In this document: piece by piece, positions 56,909 through 64,000 of the stretch
Layout of the letters: the number at the start of each line of letters is the position of its first letter
How positions within the stretch are numbered: the stretch's first letter is position 1
Source of the DNA: Pseudoflavonifractor intestinihominis
GTDB taxonomy: Bacteria > Bacillota > Clostridia > Oscillospirales > Oscillospiraceae
DNA: 64,000 nucleotides
Reading direction: 5' to 3'
Assembly: GCF_040096055.1 (NCBI RefSeq)
Contig: NZ_JBBMFK010000005.1
Location: 1 to 64,000 of the forward strand
The notes under the pieces: model-generated
Seen by the model: the letters and a program-made list of their open reading frames with translations, nothing else
Databases searched by the model: none
Told to the model about the DNA's origin: nothing
Program-made: the position numbers and the translations under genes

Positions 56909-59275
56909 TCAGCCTGCCGCCACAGCGGCGGCCTGCTCGCCGGCGATATAGCCGCTGCCGAAGACCCACATACCGGCGTCGCCGCCGATGGGGTACTCGG
57001 CGCCGGTGGCCATGATGTTGCCGAAGCCGTCGTTGCCCGCCACGAACAGGTTCTCAATGGCGGTGCCGTCCTCACGGACAGCCTGCATGTTGCTGTTGAC
57101 CTCCACACCGCCGCAGGAGCTGATGGCCAGGCCGCAGCACTTCATCACATAGTAGTACTCGCTGCCGTCGGCATTGGCATCGGAGGTGCTGGTGCCGTAG
57201 GCGGCGGCCAGAGTGCCGTCCTCAAAGCCCAGCAGGGCGTCGCCCTCGGACAGGGAGGACACCTTCCAGGCAAAGCCCTGGCTCACGGCCTGCTCCATGA
57301 CGGTATCCACCCAGTCGCCCAGGGCCATGCCGGCGGGGATGCCCAGACCCACGTTCTGGAAGCCCATGGCGTTGCTGGTCAGGCCGCTCTCGGCGTAGGC
57401 CTGGAGCTGCTCGGCGGAGTAGACCACATAGTAGGAGGAGCCGATGGAGTAGGTGCCCATGGCGCCGGAGAAGCCGCCCATGGGGTTGTAGGCGTCATAG
57501 TCCTCGGGGCGGAAGGAGGTGCCGTCGTCCTCCACGAACACGCCGTCGGGGTTGCAGGCCAGGATGACGGTCAGGTCGTTGGGGGACCACTGGGTACCGT
57601 CGTCGGCGGTCTGGACCTCAAAGGCGGTGATGAACTGCTCGCCCATACGCTGGTGGCTCATGGGGTAGGCGTCCAGATTGTAGGGAGCCGCGCCGGCGTC
57701 CAGGGCCATAAGGATGCCGTCGCCGTCATTGCCCTGCCAGCCGTAGTAGAGCCAGTCGTCGCCGCCGCCGGCCCACTCGTCCATCAGCTCGTCGCTGCCG
57801 CCGTAGCCGCCGGTGGCCAGCACAACCGCCTTGGCGGTGACATAGTAGGTGGTGCCGTCGTCGCCGTGGGCCTCCACGCCGGTGATGTTGCCGTCGTCGT
57901 CGTAGGTCAGGTTGGTGACCGTGGTGGACAGCAGGGCCTGGCCGCCGTTGGAGATGAAGTTGTCGTACACGGTATCGTAGTACTTCTCCGCCTCATAGTA
58001 GGAAACGCTGGTGCCCTCGCCGTCGGTGCCGAAAGAGTAGACATCGTCTGGCGTGAACAGGTCGGGCTCTTCAGGCGTGGTGGGCAAAGCCATAGGACCG
58101 CCCTCTGTAACGTTCTCCATCACCATAGACATGGAGGACTGGACAAAGGCCATGCCGTACTCCATGATTTTTTGGATGCCCAGACCGGAGGCGGGCACCA
58201 CGGCCTTGTAGGCCTCGGCGTTGACGGGGGTGAATTCGTCGGCGTGGGCGGCGACATAGTCCGGGTCATTCCACTGGGAGTCCTCCTCGCCGTGGCGGTG
58301 GTTGGCAATGGTCTGCTCATAGGTGTCCAGGATGGCCTGGGCCTGGTCGGCGGTGGTGTCCGGGCTGTAGGCCTTGGGGCCGCCGGTCATCATGGACTGT
58401 CCGCCCCAGCGGAAAGTCTTTTCGATGTTGAGCACGGATGCGCCGCTGTCCAGGGCGGCCAGGGAGGCCACCGCACCGGCGGCGCCGGCGCCCACCACCA
58501 CTACGTCGCAGCTCAGCTCCTCCACGTCCTCAGTCTTGGAGGAGGGGGTCATGAACATGGCGTTGATGGCGGTGTTGATCTCGTCATCGGAGTAGCCGGA
58601 GGCGTCAAAGGCCTGCTCCAGAGCCGAGCGGATGGCGTTCTTGATGCCGTTGGAGGAGCCGGTGGCGCCGGTGACGGCATCCACGCCGATGCTCTGCAGC
58701 TCCAGGATCTGGGGCTCCAGCTCCTCAAAGGCCCCAGTGCACAGGTAACGGTTCTCATAGGAGTCCTGGTCGTCCACAAAGTTGTCCTGGAGGGACAGGG
58801 AGACGATGCTGCTCTCGTCCACCGTCACGTCCACGGTGACAAAGTCGATGCAGGAGAAGCCGTGGGACTGGCCGGTGTAGGTGCCGGAGGTCATCTGGTA
58901 CTCAGCGGTGTCCAGCAGCCCGGCCTGGCGCATGGCGTCCTGGAGGGCGGCGATGACGCCGTTGGAGGTGCCGGTGGCGCCGGACACCGCGTCCACCTGG
59001 CCCTGGTTCTCCACGATGGCGGTCTGGAAGTGGTCGATCTGGGCGCCGCCGATATCAGGGGTCTCGTCGGGGGCGTCGATGGTGCAGGCGGTGATGACCC
59101 CGTCCGCCACCTCGATGGTGACGCTGATGTCCCCGCCGTAGCCCCGGGCAGTGCCGGTGTAGGACGCGGTCTGAGCCTGGGAGCCGGAGGGGCTGGTCTC
59201 AGGTTCCTGGGACGAGCAGGAAGCCAGGGAGAACGGCAGCGCCAGCGCGAGGAACAGAGAGATGCTTCTTTTCAT
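56909..59275 (-). CDS. Secreted flavoprotein reductase with two covalent-FMN domains (fumarate/urocanate reductase-like)
   Basis: A 788-residue lipoprotein (lipobox ending LASC, Cys20). Two FMN-binding domains follow, each with the ApbE flavinylation motif: DAVSGATGT at 95-103 and DAVTGATGS at 199-207. From about 255 there is a flavocytochrome c/fumarate reductase flavoprotein domain with the FAD motif VVGAGAAGAVASLAALDSGA (core GAGAAGA) and ATGGYGGSDELM. Such enzymes take electrons from outer-face flavins and reduce alkene acids (fumarate, urocanate, acrylates) outside the membrane as respiratory acceptors. The ATG at 59275 follows GAGGAGG. The MarR gene lies directly upstream on the same strand, and both carry the same 16-bp box. 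Confidence 0.88.
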   Translation of the reverse strand: MKRSISLFLALALPFSLASCSSQEPETSPSGSQAQTASYTGTARGYGGDISVTIEVADGVITACTIDAPDETPDIGGAQIDHFQTAIVENQGQVDAVSGATGTSNGVIAALQDAMRQAGLLDTAEYQMTSGTYTGQSHGFSCIDFVTVDVTVDESSIVSLSLQDNFVDDQDSYENRYLCTGAFEELEPQILELQSIGVDAVTGATGSSNGIKNAIRSALEQAFDASGYSDDEINTAINAMFMTPSSKTEDVEELSCDVVVVGAGAAGAVASLAALDSGASVLNIEKTFRWGGQSMMTGGPKAYSPDTTADQAQAILDTYEQTIANHRHGEEDSQWNDPDYVAAHADEFTPVNAEAYKAVVPASGLGIQKIMEYGMAFVQSSMSMVMENVTEGGPMALPTTPEEPDLFTPDDVYSFGTDGEGTSVSYYEAEKYYDTVYDNFISNGGQALLSTTVTNLTYDDDGNITGVEAHGDDGTTYYVTAKAVVLATGGYGGSDELMDEWAGGGDDWLYYGWQGNDGDGILMALDAGAAPYNLDAYPMSHQRMGEQFITAFEVQTADDGTQWSPNDLTVILACNPDGVFVEDDGTSFRPEDYDAYNPMGGFSGAMGTYSIGSSYYVVYSAEQLQAYAESGLTSNAMGFQNVGLGIPAGMALGDWVDTVMEQAVSQGFAWKVSSLSEGDALLGFEDGTLAAAYGTSTSDANADGSEYYYVMKCCGLAISSCGGVEVNSNMQAVREDGTAIENLFVAGNDGFGNIMATGAEYPIGGDAGMWVFGSGYIAGEQAAAVAAG

Positions 59276-59310
59276 GACAGATTCCTCCTCTATGTGCCGT
59301 TGGCAAATAA

Positions 59311-59326
59311 GTAACATGCTATATAT
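59311..59326. promoter_or_regulatory. Shared 16-bp box upstream of the flavoprotein gene
   Basis: GTAACATGCTATATAT. Its reverse complement recurs with one difference in the marR leader (59796-59811). Likely binding site of the MarR protein. Confidence 0.68.
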
Positions 59327-59345
59327 ATGGGAAAAAGAAGAAGGG

Positions 59346-59783
59346 CTATTCGCCCAGCTCCTTTTGCAGATTATCCCGGACCACCTTCAGCATCCGCACC
59401 AGCTCGGCCCGCTCCTCCGGTGAGAGGCCGCGGGTCAGCAGCTCCTCGCTGTCCTCGATGGCGTTGAGGGCCTCGTCCTTTGCGTCGGCGGGAGGGAGAG
59501 GGTAGAGGTTCCGGGCCCGCTTGTCCTCCGGGTCGGGCACGCTGATCAGCAGTCCCTTTTCCACCAGACGGCTTACAAGGCCCACCACTGTGGGGTGGGA
59601 CACACCCAGAAAGGCCTCCACGTCCCGCAGCGTGGTCCGGGCGCCGCCCTGGGCCATGACAAAGCGGAGTACCTCCGCCTGGGCCGGGGTGATCCCCTCG
59701 GACCGGAAACGCTGATAGAGTACCTTTCCGTGGGCGTCGTAGATCAGCTTGATCAGAAATCCTACGTCGCTCTCTCTGCCCAT
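59346..59783 (-). CDS. MarR-family transcriptional regulator
   Basis: A 145-residue winged-helix repressor with the MarR layout: helix 1 dimer region (VGFLIKLIYDAHGKVLYQRF, part LIKLIYDAHGKV), wing-helix with TTLRDVEAFLGVSHPTVVGLVSRLVEKGL (core LGVSHPTVVGLVSRL) and DPEDKRARNLYPL in the wing. The start is the ATG at 59783 with GGAGG 5 bases before; a TTG four codons upstream overlaps that site. It probably regulates itself and the secreted flavoprotein gene through the boxes at 59796 and 59311. Ligand unknown, perhaps the reductase's substrate. Confidence 0.9.
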   Translation of the reverse strand: MGRESDVGFLIKLIYDAHGKVLYQRFRSEGITPAQAEVLRFVMAQGGARTTLRDVEAFLGVSHPTVVGLVSRLVEKGLLISVPDPEDKRARNLYPLPPADAKDEALNAIEDSEELLTRGLSPEERAELVRMLKVVRDNLQKELGE

Positions 59784-59795
59784 GAAATCCTCCAA

Positions 59796-59811
59796 ATATA
59801 TAGCGTGTTAC
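59796..59811. promoter_or_regulatory. Shared 16-bp box in the marR leader
   Basis: ATATATAGCGTGTTAC, the reverse complement of the 59311 box with 15 of 16 matches. It lies just downstream of the predicted transcription start and before the ribosome site, a typical autorepression position. Confidence 0.7.
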
Positions 59812-59820
59812 CTTTTTCGT

Positions 59821-59849
59821 ATTGTATGGCACACGCAAGAGATTGTCAA
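59821..59849 (-). promoter_or_regulatory. Promoter of marR (and probably the flavoprotein gene)
   Basis: Minus strand TTGACA (59844-59849), 17 bases, TACAAT (59821-59826): near consensus. Confidence 0.88.
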
Positions 59850-59872
59850 GTGTTTGACAGACAAAAAAGAAA

Positions 59873-60907
59873 TTATTCCAGCCCATCCTGCCGGAAGACC
59901 TGCCAAGGCAGCACGGCGGACAGCTCGATCAGCACCGGTGAGAAGCCGCCGGTGAGGTCGGCGGCCTGTCGGGGCGTGCGGAGAAGAGGGGGCTGCTCCG
60001 GCCGGCTGACAGGGAGGGATACCGTGGCCCGCAGGCCTTCGCCGGTCCTGCTCTCCAGCATCAGTGCGCCGCCGTGGAGGGCGGCGATCTGCCGGGCGAT
60101 GGGCAGGCCCGCGCCTGCGCCGCCGGCATTGGAGCGGCTGCCCAGACCCGGGCCGCTGTCCCACACGGTGAGAAGGGCACGGCCGCCGGTCTCCGTCAGC
60201 CGCAGGCCCGCCCTGCCGCCGCTGCCGGCGGCCTGCAGGGCGTTGGAGATGAGGCACAGCAGCATCCGCTGGATGAGCACGCTGTCCCCGGTGGTGAGCA
60301 GAGAGCCGCAACGGTCGTCAAAGCGGAAGGATACCCCTGCGGCCTCCGCCAGGCCGGACACCTTCCGGCACAGCTCCCGGCACAGACCGGCCAGGTCCAG
60401 GGGAGCGGCGGACAGGGTCAGCCGTCCCTCCGCCAGGGCGCCGGCGGTCTCGGCGTTGTTCATCAGGCGCAGCATCCGGTAAAAGCTCTGGTGCATGATG
60501 GCCAGGTACTGCTCATATTTGGGCCCCAGCTCCTGCAGAGCGGGCGTAATCAGCTGAGCGGCGGCAGTCAGATTGCCGATATTCTGCCGCATCTGCTCCA
60601 GCAGGGCGGCGGTGCCGGGAAAGGGGGAACTTACCGGATCCTCAGGCAGAAGGACCGCCAGCAACCCGTCCCCCTGGGGGGACAGGGAGAACCGCCAGGT
60701 CCGGCCGTTGGCGGCGCAGGTGCCCACAGTGGGGCCGGAGTCGGAAGAAAAGCCGGAGAGGAACTCAGGCGCCGGCCCGCCGGCAGGGTCCAGACCCAGC
60801 AGTTCCGCCGCCGCGCTGTTGCAGACAGCGGTTTTTCCCTCACGGACGATCAGGGCGGGAAAGGGCACGTGCTCCAGGGAAAAGGGAGAGAACGGCGTGT
60901 TGTCCAT
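59873..60907 (-). CDS. Orphan sensor histidine kinase-like protein
   Basis: A 344-residue soluble protein. Residues 10-100 form a PAS-like domain (VPFPALIVREGKTAVCNSAAAELLG, core VREGKTAVCNSAAAELLG). There is a helical dimerisation region at about 120-180 and a HATPase domain at about 220-325 with N-box LICLISNALQAAG and G-box DSGPGLGS and GAGAGLPIARQIA. The helix where the phospho-accepting His is expected reads MRQNIGNLTAAAQLI with Asn rather than His. No membrane helix and no response regulator nearby. It may be a degenerate or non-phosphorylating ATPase, or use another His (AIMHQSF). Confidence 0.8.
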   Translation of the reverse strand: MDNTPFSPFSLEHVPFPALIVREGKTAVCNSAAAELLGLDPAGGPAPEFLSGFSSDSGPTVGTCAANGRTWRFSLSPQGDGLLAVLLPEDPVSSPFPGTAALLEQMRQNIGNLTAAAQLITPALQELGPKYEQYLAIMHQSFYRMLRLMNNAETAGALAEGRLTLSAAPLDLAGLCRELCRKVSGLAEAAGVSFRFDDRCGSLLTTGDSVLIQRMLLCLISNALQAAGSGGRAGLRLTETGGRALLTVWDSGPGLGSRSNAGGAGAGLPIARQIAALHGGALMLESRTGEGLRATVSLPVSRPEQPPLLRTPRQAADLTGGFSPVLIELSAVLPWQVFRQDGLE

Positions 60908-60985
60908 AGGCTGCGCTCACCTCCATTCAATATCTCATGCTGCGTTATAGCTTATGCAGTTCCGGGTGGAACCGCGTTTTTTTCA

Positions 60986-61014
60986 GTATACCAAAATCTG
61001 GCCCGGGCAACAAG
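60986..61014 (-). promoter_or_regulatory. Promoter of the sensor kinase gene
   Basis: Minus strand TTGTTG (61009-61014), 17 bases, TATACT (60986-60991). Confidence 0.6.
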
Positions 61015-61267
61015 TGGATTTGTCGAAAAGGGTCGAATGAGGAGAAAAGCGGACTAAGGGCCGCGTTTTGCCCCCGGCGGCCGGTTGAAGAGAGGGAAAA
61101 ACAGGAATAGATTCCGCTTGGAGCGGATAAACACGGAAGAAGCTGGCGGAACACCGGTACAAAGCCGGGCCGGCGGACGCTTATGCCGGACTTAAGCGCT
61201 TTTGTGGGCACACTTGCTATAACTTGAATAAAAAAAGCAAATTTTTTGGGAAATTTCAAAAAAACTC

Positions 61268-61296
61268 TTTAAAAACGCAACAAGATAGGCTATAAT
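61268..61296 (+). promoter_or_regulatory. Promoter of gap
   Basis: A consensus TATAAT at 61291-61296 with a weak -35 (TTTAAA) 17 bases upstream, in an A/T-rich stretch with phased A-tracts that may act as an UP element. The start codon is about 45 bases downstream. Confidence 0.6.
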
Positions 61297-61344
61297 AGGG
61301 GGCGCACGAGGATACCTCGAACATTTTAAAAGGAGAGAATTGAA

Positions 61345-62355
61345 ATGAGCATTAAAGTCGGCATCAATGGCTTTGGCCGCATCGGCCGTATGGTCTTCCG
61401 CGCTAGTCTGAATCATCCCGAGATCGAGATCGTGGGCATCAACGATCTGTGCCCCGCCGACTACCTGGCTTACATGCTGAAGTTCGACACCATGCACGGC
61501 CAGTTCGCCGGCGAGGTGAGCAGCAACGAGCAGGGCATCGTGGTCAACGGCAAGTGCATCCCTGTCTTCGCCGAGCGTGACCCCGCCAACATTCCCTGGG
61601 GCAAGCTGGAGGCCGAGTACGTCGTGGAGTCCACCGGTCTGTTCCTGACCCAGGAGAAGGCTGAGGCCCACCTGAAGGCCGGCGCCAAGAAGGTCGTCAT
61701 GTCCGCCCCCTCCAAGGACAGCACCCCCATGTTCGTCTGCGGCGTGAACCTGGACAAGTACACCACCGACATGAACTTCGTGTCCAACGCCTCCTGCACC
61801 ACCAACTGCCTGGCCCCCATCGCCAAGGTCCTGAACGATAACTTCGGCATCACCGATGGCCTGATGACCACCGTTCACTCCACCACCGCCACCCAGAAGA
61901 CCGTTGACGGCGTGTCCATGAAGGATTGGCGCGGCGGCCGTGCTGCTTCCGGCAACATCATCCCCTCCTCCACCGGCGCCGCCAAGGCCGTGGGCAAGGT
62001 CATCCCCGAGCTCAACGGCAAGCTGACCGGTATGTCCATGCGTGTTCCCACCCTGGACGTGTCCGTCGTTGACCTGACCGTCAACCTGGCCAAGCCCGCC
62101 ACCTACGAGGAGATCTGCGCCGCCATGAAGGCCGCCTCCGAGGGCGAGCTGAAGGGCGTTCTGGGCTACACCGACGAGGATGTTGTCTCCTCCGACTTCC
62201 TGGGCGACACCCGCACCTCCATCTTCGACGCCAAGGCCGGCATCGCCCTGACCGACACCTTCGTGAAGGTCGTGTCCTGGTACGACAACGAGGTGGGCTA
62301 CTCCAACAAGGTGCTGGAGCTCATCAAGCACATGTACTCCGTCGACCACAAGTAA
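61345..62355 (+). CDS. gap: Glyceraldehyde-3-phosphate dehydrogenase
   Basis: The glycolytic enzyme that makes 1,3-bisphosphoglycerate with NAD. The 336-residue protein starts MSIKVGINGFGRIGRMVFRA with the Rossmann motif GFGRIGR at 9-15. The catalytic cysteine motif is SNASCTTNCLAP near 151-162, and SWYDNEVGYSNK is near 312. The coding sequence uses a narrow codon set, as in very highly expressed genes. It has a strong AGGAGAG ribosome site and is monocistronic, not in a pgk-tpi operon. Confidence 0.98.
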   Translation: MSIKVGINGFGRIGRMVFRASLNHPEIEIVGINDLCPADYLAYMLKFDTMHGQFAGEVSSNEQGIVVNGKCIPVFAERDPANIPWGKLEAEYVVESTGLFLTQEKAEAHLKAGAKKVVMSAPSKDSTPMFVCGVNLDKYTTDMNFVSNASCTTNCLAPIAKVLNDNFGITDGLMTTVHSTTATQKTVDGVSMKDWRGGRAASGNIIPSSTGAAKAVGKVIPELNGKLTGMSMRVPTLDVSVVDLTVNLAKPATYEEICAAMKAASEGELKGVLGYTDEDVVSSDFLGDTRTSIFDAKAGIALTDTFVKVVSWYDNEVGYSNKVLELIKHMYSVDHK

Positions 62356-62378
62356 GCTGGTCCCCAAAACGGAAACGG

Positions 62379-62414
62379 AAAATCCCCTCCGGAGCGATCC
62401 GGAGGGGATTTTTT
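62379..62414. terminator. Bidirectional terminator, gap / MATE
   Basis: A perfect 14-bp stem AAAATCCCCTCCGG with an AGCGAT loop and TTTTTT on the plus strand. Confidence 0.94.
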
Positions 62415-62426
62415 ATCTGCCTGGAA

Positions 62427-63770
62427 TCAGATGGCCATGGCCTCGCCGCCGGGGAGGGCCACGCCGGCCAGGGCCCGTCGGCCCAGCCGGACGCTGAGGA
62501 AGAGGGTCACCAGCTCCACGGCCGGGAAGGAGAGCCAGATGCCGGTCATGCCGAAGAGGGAGGCAAAGAGGCAGGCGGCAGGCACAATGCCCAGGCAGCC
62601 CCGGAAAAAGGACACCCGGAAGGAGGCGCCCGCCTGCTCGGTGGCGCCCAGCAGGGCGGCGGTGACAAAGTTGAAGCCCACGAACAGGAAGCCCACAAAG
62701 TACAGCTTCAGTCCCGGCTCGGCGATGGCCTGGAGCGCGGCGTTGCCCTCGCTGTTGAAGAGGGCCACCAGCTGCCCGGGGAAGAGCAGGGCGGCGCCCA
62801 GCGCCGCAAGCCCCAGAACAGAGGCCAGCGCCAGGGCTTTGCGGTACACCCGCCGTACTACGTCCAGGTCCTGCATGCCGTAGGCGTGGCTGAGGAGGGG
62901 CTGGCTGCCCTGGGAGATGCCGGTGAAGATGGACAGTACCACCAGGGCCAGATTGGCCACCACGCCGTAGGCCGCCACGCCTACAGTGCCCGCCGCGTGC
63001 ATCACCAGCAGGTTGAACACCACCAGGGTGATGCCGGAGGAGAACTCGTTGATAAAGGCGGCGATGCCCAGTCCGGCCACGGCGGCCATCTTCCGCAGGG
63101 ACAGCCCGGTGGGCGCGGCCTTGAACCGGCTGCGTCCGGGCAGGATATGGCCGAAGAGGGAGATGGCGATGCCGATGATGGGGGCGGTGCCGGTGGCCAG
63201 GGCGGCACCGAAGATGCCCATGTTCAGGGGGTAGAGGAACAGGTAGTCCAGCACGATGTTGGACAGGCTGCCCACCAGCATGGCCGCCATGGCCAGCTTG
63301 GGGCTGCCGTCGTTGCGGACAAAGGCCACCAGAATGTGGTTGAGAATAAAGAAGGGGGCGAAGAGAAAGGCGGTGCGCAGGTACACCGCGCACATGGGCA
63401 GGATCCGCTCCTCCGCGCCCAGCAGCCTGGCCAGAGGCTGGGAAAACAGCAGTCCGAAGACCACCAGCACCACGCCGGCCCCGATGCCGGCAATCAGGGA
63501 CAGGGTGAAGGAGGCGTTGGCCTCCCTGTCGTCCTCCCGGGCCTTGCAGATGGCGTACCGGGTGGCGCCGCCGATGCCCAGCATCATACCCAGGCCGTTG
63601 ATAAAGCCAAACACCGAGATGGCCAGGTTCAGGGCTGCCAGGCCGTCCGACCCCAGACGGATGGCCACGAAAAAGGTGTCCGCCAGGATATAGCCCGACA
63701 TGCCCACCATGCCCAGAATGTTCAGGGACATGTAGCGGGCAAAGGTGCTGTTCAGATTATGCTCGTCCAT
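62427..63770 (-). CDS. MATE-family efflux transporter behind an attenuator leader
   Basis: A 447-residue exporter with about twelve helices. It starts MDEHNLNSTFARYMSLNILGMVG and has MATE features in each half (MSGYILADTFFVA near 23; ALGATEQAGASFRVSFFRGC, part LLGATEQAGASF, near 365). It differs clearly from the MATE protein at 32266. Expression appears controlled in the 160-base leader, which has a promoter, two hairpins, a terminator and a 9-codon mini-ORF. That suggests induction by a compound that affects translation or RNA structure, fitting a drug exporter. Confidence 0.9.
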   Translation of the reverse strand: MDEHNLNSTFARYMSLNILGMVGMSGYILADTFFVAIRLGSDGLAALNLAISVFGFINGLGMMLGIGGATRYAICKAREDDREANASFTLSLIAGIGAGVVLVVFGLLFSQPLARLLGAEERILPMCAVYLRTAFLFAPFFILNHILVAFVRNDGSPKLAMAAMLVGSLSNIVLDYLFLYPLNMGIFGAALATGTAPIIGIAISLFGHILPGRSRFKAAPTGLSLRKMAAVAGLGIAAFINEFSSGITLVVFNLLVMHAAGTVGVAAYGVVANLALVVLSIFTGISQGSQPLLSHAYGMQDLDVVRRVYRKALALASVLGLAALGAALLFPGQLVALFNSEGNAALQAIAEPGLKLYFVGFLFVGFNFVTAALLGATEQAGASFRVSFFRGCLGIVPAACLFASLFGMTGIWLSFPAVELVTLFLSVRLGRRALAGVALPGGEAMAI

Positions 63771-63819
63771 AGGTTGATCCCTCGCTTTTCAAAGATGGGG
63801 CTGCCGGACCCCGCAGAGC

Positions 63820-63872
63820 AAAAAAGTGCCTGGATATATTCCTTCTAAGACCTACGGAATATATACAGGCAC
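63820..63872 (-). terminator. Leader terminator (attenuator) upstream of the MATE gene
   Basis: A 17-bp stem with one mismatch (63856-63872 with 63826-63842) and a 13-base loop, followed on the minus strand by TTTTTT. It lies between the promoter and the MATE start, so transcription must read through it. Confidence 0.88.
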
Positions 63873-63881
63873 AGACTGCAT
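63852..63881 (-). CDS. Mini-ORF overlapping the MATE attenuator
   Basis: Nine codons, ATG 63881 to TAG 63852, reading MQSVPVYIP. Most of the frame is the 5' arm of the terminator stem, so a ribosome stalled on it would keep the terminator from folding. The ATG itself lies in the 3' arm of a 9-bp hairpin (GCATTTACC/GGTAAATGC, 63878-63899). The ribosome site is weak (GGG just upstream), so translation is not assured. Confidence 0.4.
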   Translation of the reverse strand: MQSVPVYIP

Positions 63882-63899
63882 TTACCCGGTGGTAAATGC
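63878..63899 (-). promoter_or_regulatory. Leader hairpin 1 of the MATE attenuator
   Basis: A perfect 9-bp inverted repeat GCATTTACC/GGTAAATGC with a 4-base loop. It is positioned immediately before the terminator stem and covers the mini-ORF start. Confidence 0.65.
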
Positions 63900-63928
63900 C
63901 GGCACGAATCAAAAATTGTCGTAAGAGA

Positions 63929-63957
63929 GGATAACACAGGCGGTGGGAGAATGTCAA
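63929..63957 (-). promoter_or_regulatory. Promoter of the MATE gene
   Basis: Minus strand TTGACA (63952-63957), 17 bases, TTATCC (63929-63934). Confidence 0.7.
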
Positions 63958-63961
63958 GCCC

Positions 63962-64000
63962 TCAGCCCAGGATGCCAAGATGCTCCAGCAGGATCTTCAC
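63962..64000 (-). CDS. 3' end of a gene cut by the window edge
   Basis: The minus strand reads VKILLEHLGILG then TGA (63964-63962). Only the last 12 residues are visible, so no function can be given. The MATE promoter starts immediately after its stop, with no terminator hairpin between. Confidence 0.5.
   Translation of the reverse strand: MKILLEHLGILG

Larger units (their letters stand above)
60908..61344. other. Intergenic region between the kinase and gap
   Basis: No gene is seen in these 437 bases. The left part holds the kinase promoter and a small leader hairpin GTTCC-N4-GGAAC. The middle is featureless. The right part is AT-rich (about 61190-61290) with A-tracts and the gap promoter. 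No riboswitch or terminator is recognised. Confidence 0.7.

Noticed and set aside
60962..60982. GGGTGGAACCGCG on the plus strand, like a T-box core
   Set aside because: No stem I, specifier or terminator structure precedes or follows it in the right order. It is explained by a 5-bp hairpin GTTCC/GGAAC in the leader of the minus-strand kinase gene.

Overview
The window looks like a chromosome segment from a high-GC anaerobic Firmicute of the Oscillospiraceae (Flavonifractor / Lawsonibacter / Pseudoflavonifractor-like). This is inferred from several features seen together: GC-rich coding with Firmicute-style AGGAGG ribosome sites, HrcA/CIRCE heat-shock control, a Met T-box, a GlgC/GlgD glycogen operon, a B12-dependent ribonucleotide reductase, and anaerobic siroheme/Fe-S and flavin redox proteins. 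No tRNA, rRNA, transposase, prophage or CRISPR array was seen. The genes are mostly ordinary housekeeping; the interest lies in the RNA leaders, the operators and one small low-GC insertion.

Left part (1-9.7 kb): the tail of a probable serC carrying a palindromic insertion, serA, a secreted serine hydrolase, a small membrane protein, an LtaS-like phosphoglycerol transferase, then an aroF-tyrA operon on the minus strand. That operon is preceded by an unlisted 23-residue leader peptide with six tyrosines and an intrinsic terminator, so transcription attenuation by tyrosine supply is very likely. An IscR-like Rrf2 regulator is divergent.

9.8-20 kb: a Fec-type ABC importer (permease, ATPase, binding protein) lies behind a long structured leader. 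The leader has a GAAA tetraloop, an 11-nt-receptor-like internal loop and a terminator, and resembles the Moco/tungsten-cofactor riboswitch. A THEP1-like NTPase is divergent. Two low-GC orphan genes follow, bounded by two nearly identical 39-bp terminator copies. Next come cysK and the methionine importer: metQ has a T-box with an AUG specifier, and metNI forms a separate unit.

20-36.7 kb: nrdJ with two NrdR-like boxes 31 bp apart; a PMT-family glycosyltransferase / PHP phosphatase / rpiB operon; hrcA-grpE-dnaK-dnaJ behind a perfect CIRCE; cysteine desulfurase, MATE exporter and MBL hydrolase; and an ECF sigma factor with a membrane-anchored partner.

36.7-48.3 kb: a glycogen operon glgB-glgC-glgD-glgA-glgP with a perfect 17-bp palindrome on its promoter, an XRE regulator, a collagen-repeat protein and a flavin-type lipoprotein. 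48.3-64 kb: LysR, a CoA-disulfide/polysulfide reductase and a siroheme sulfite reductase-like protein; a zincin; an XRE membrane regulator; Tex; a coiled-coil protein; a secreted double-FMN flavoprotein reductase with its MarR regulator (a shared 16-bp box at both genes); an orphan sensor kinase; gap; and a second MATE exporter behind a leader with a mini-ORF lying inside the terminator hairpin. The last 39 bases are the 3' end of another gene.
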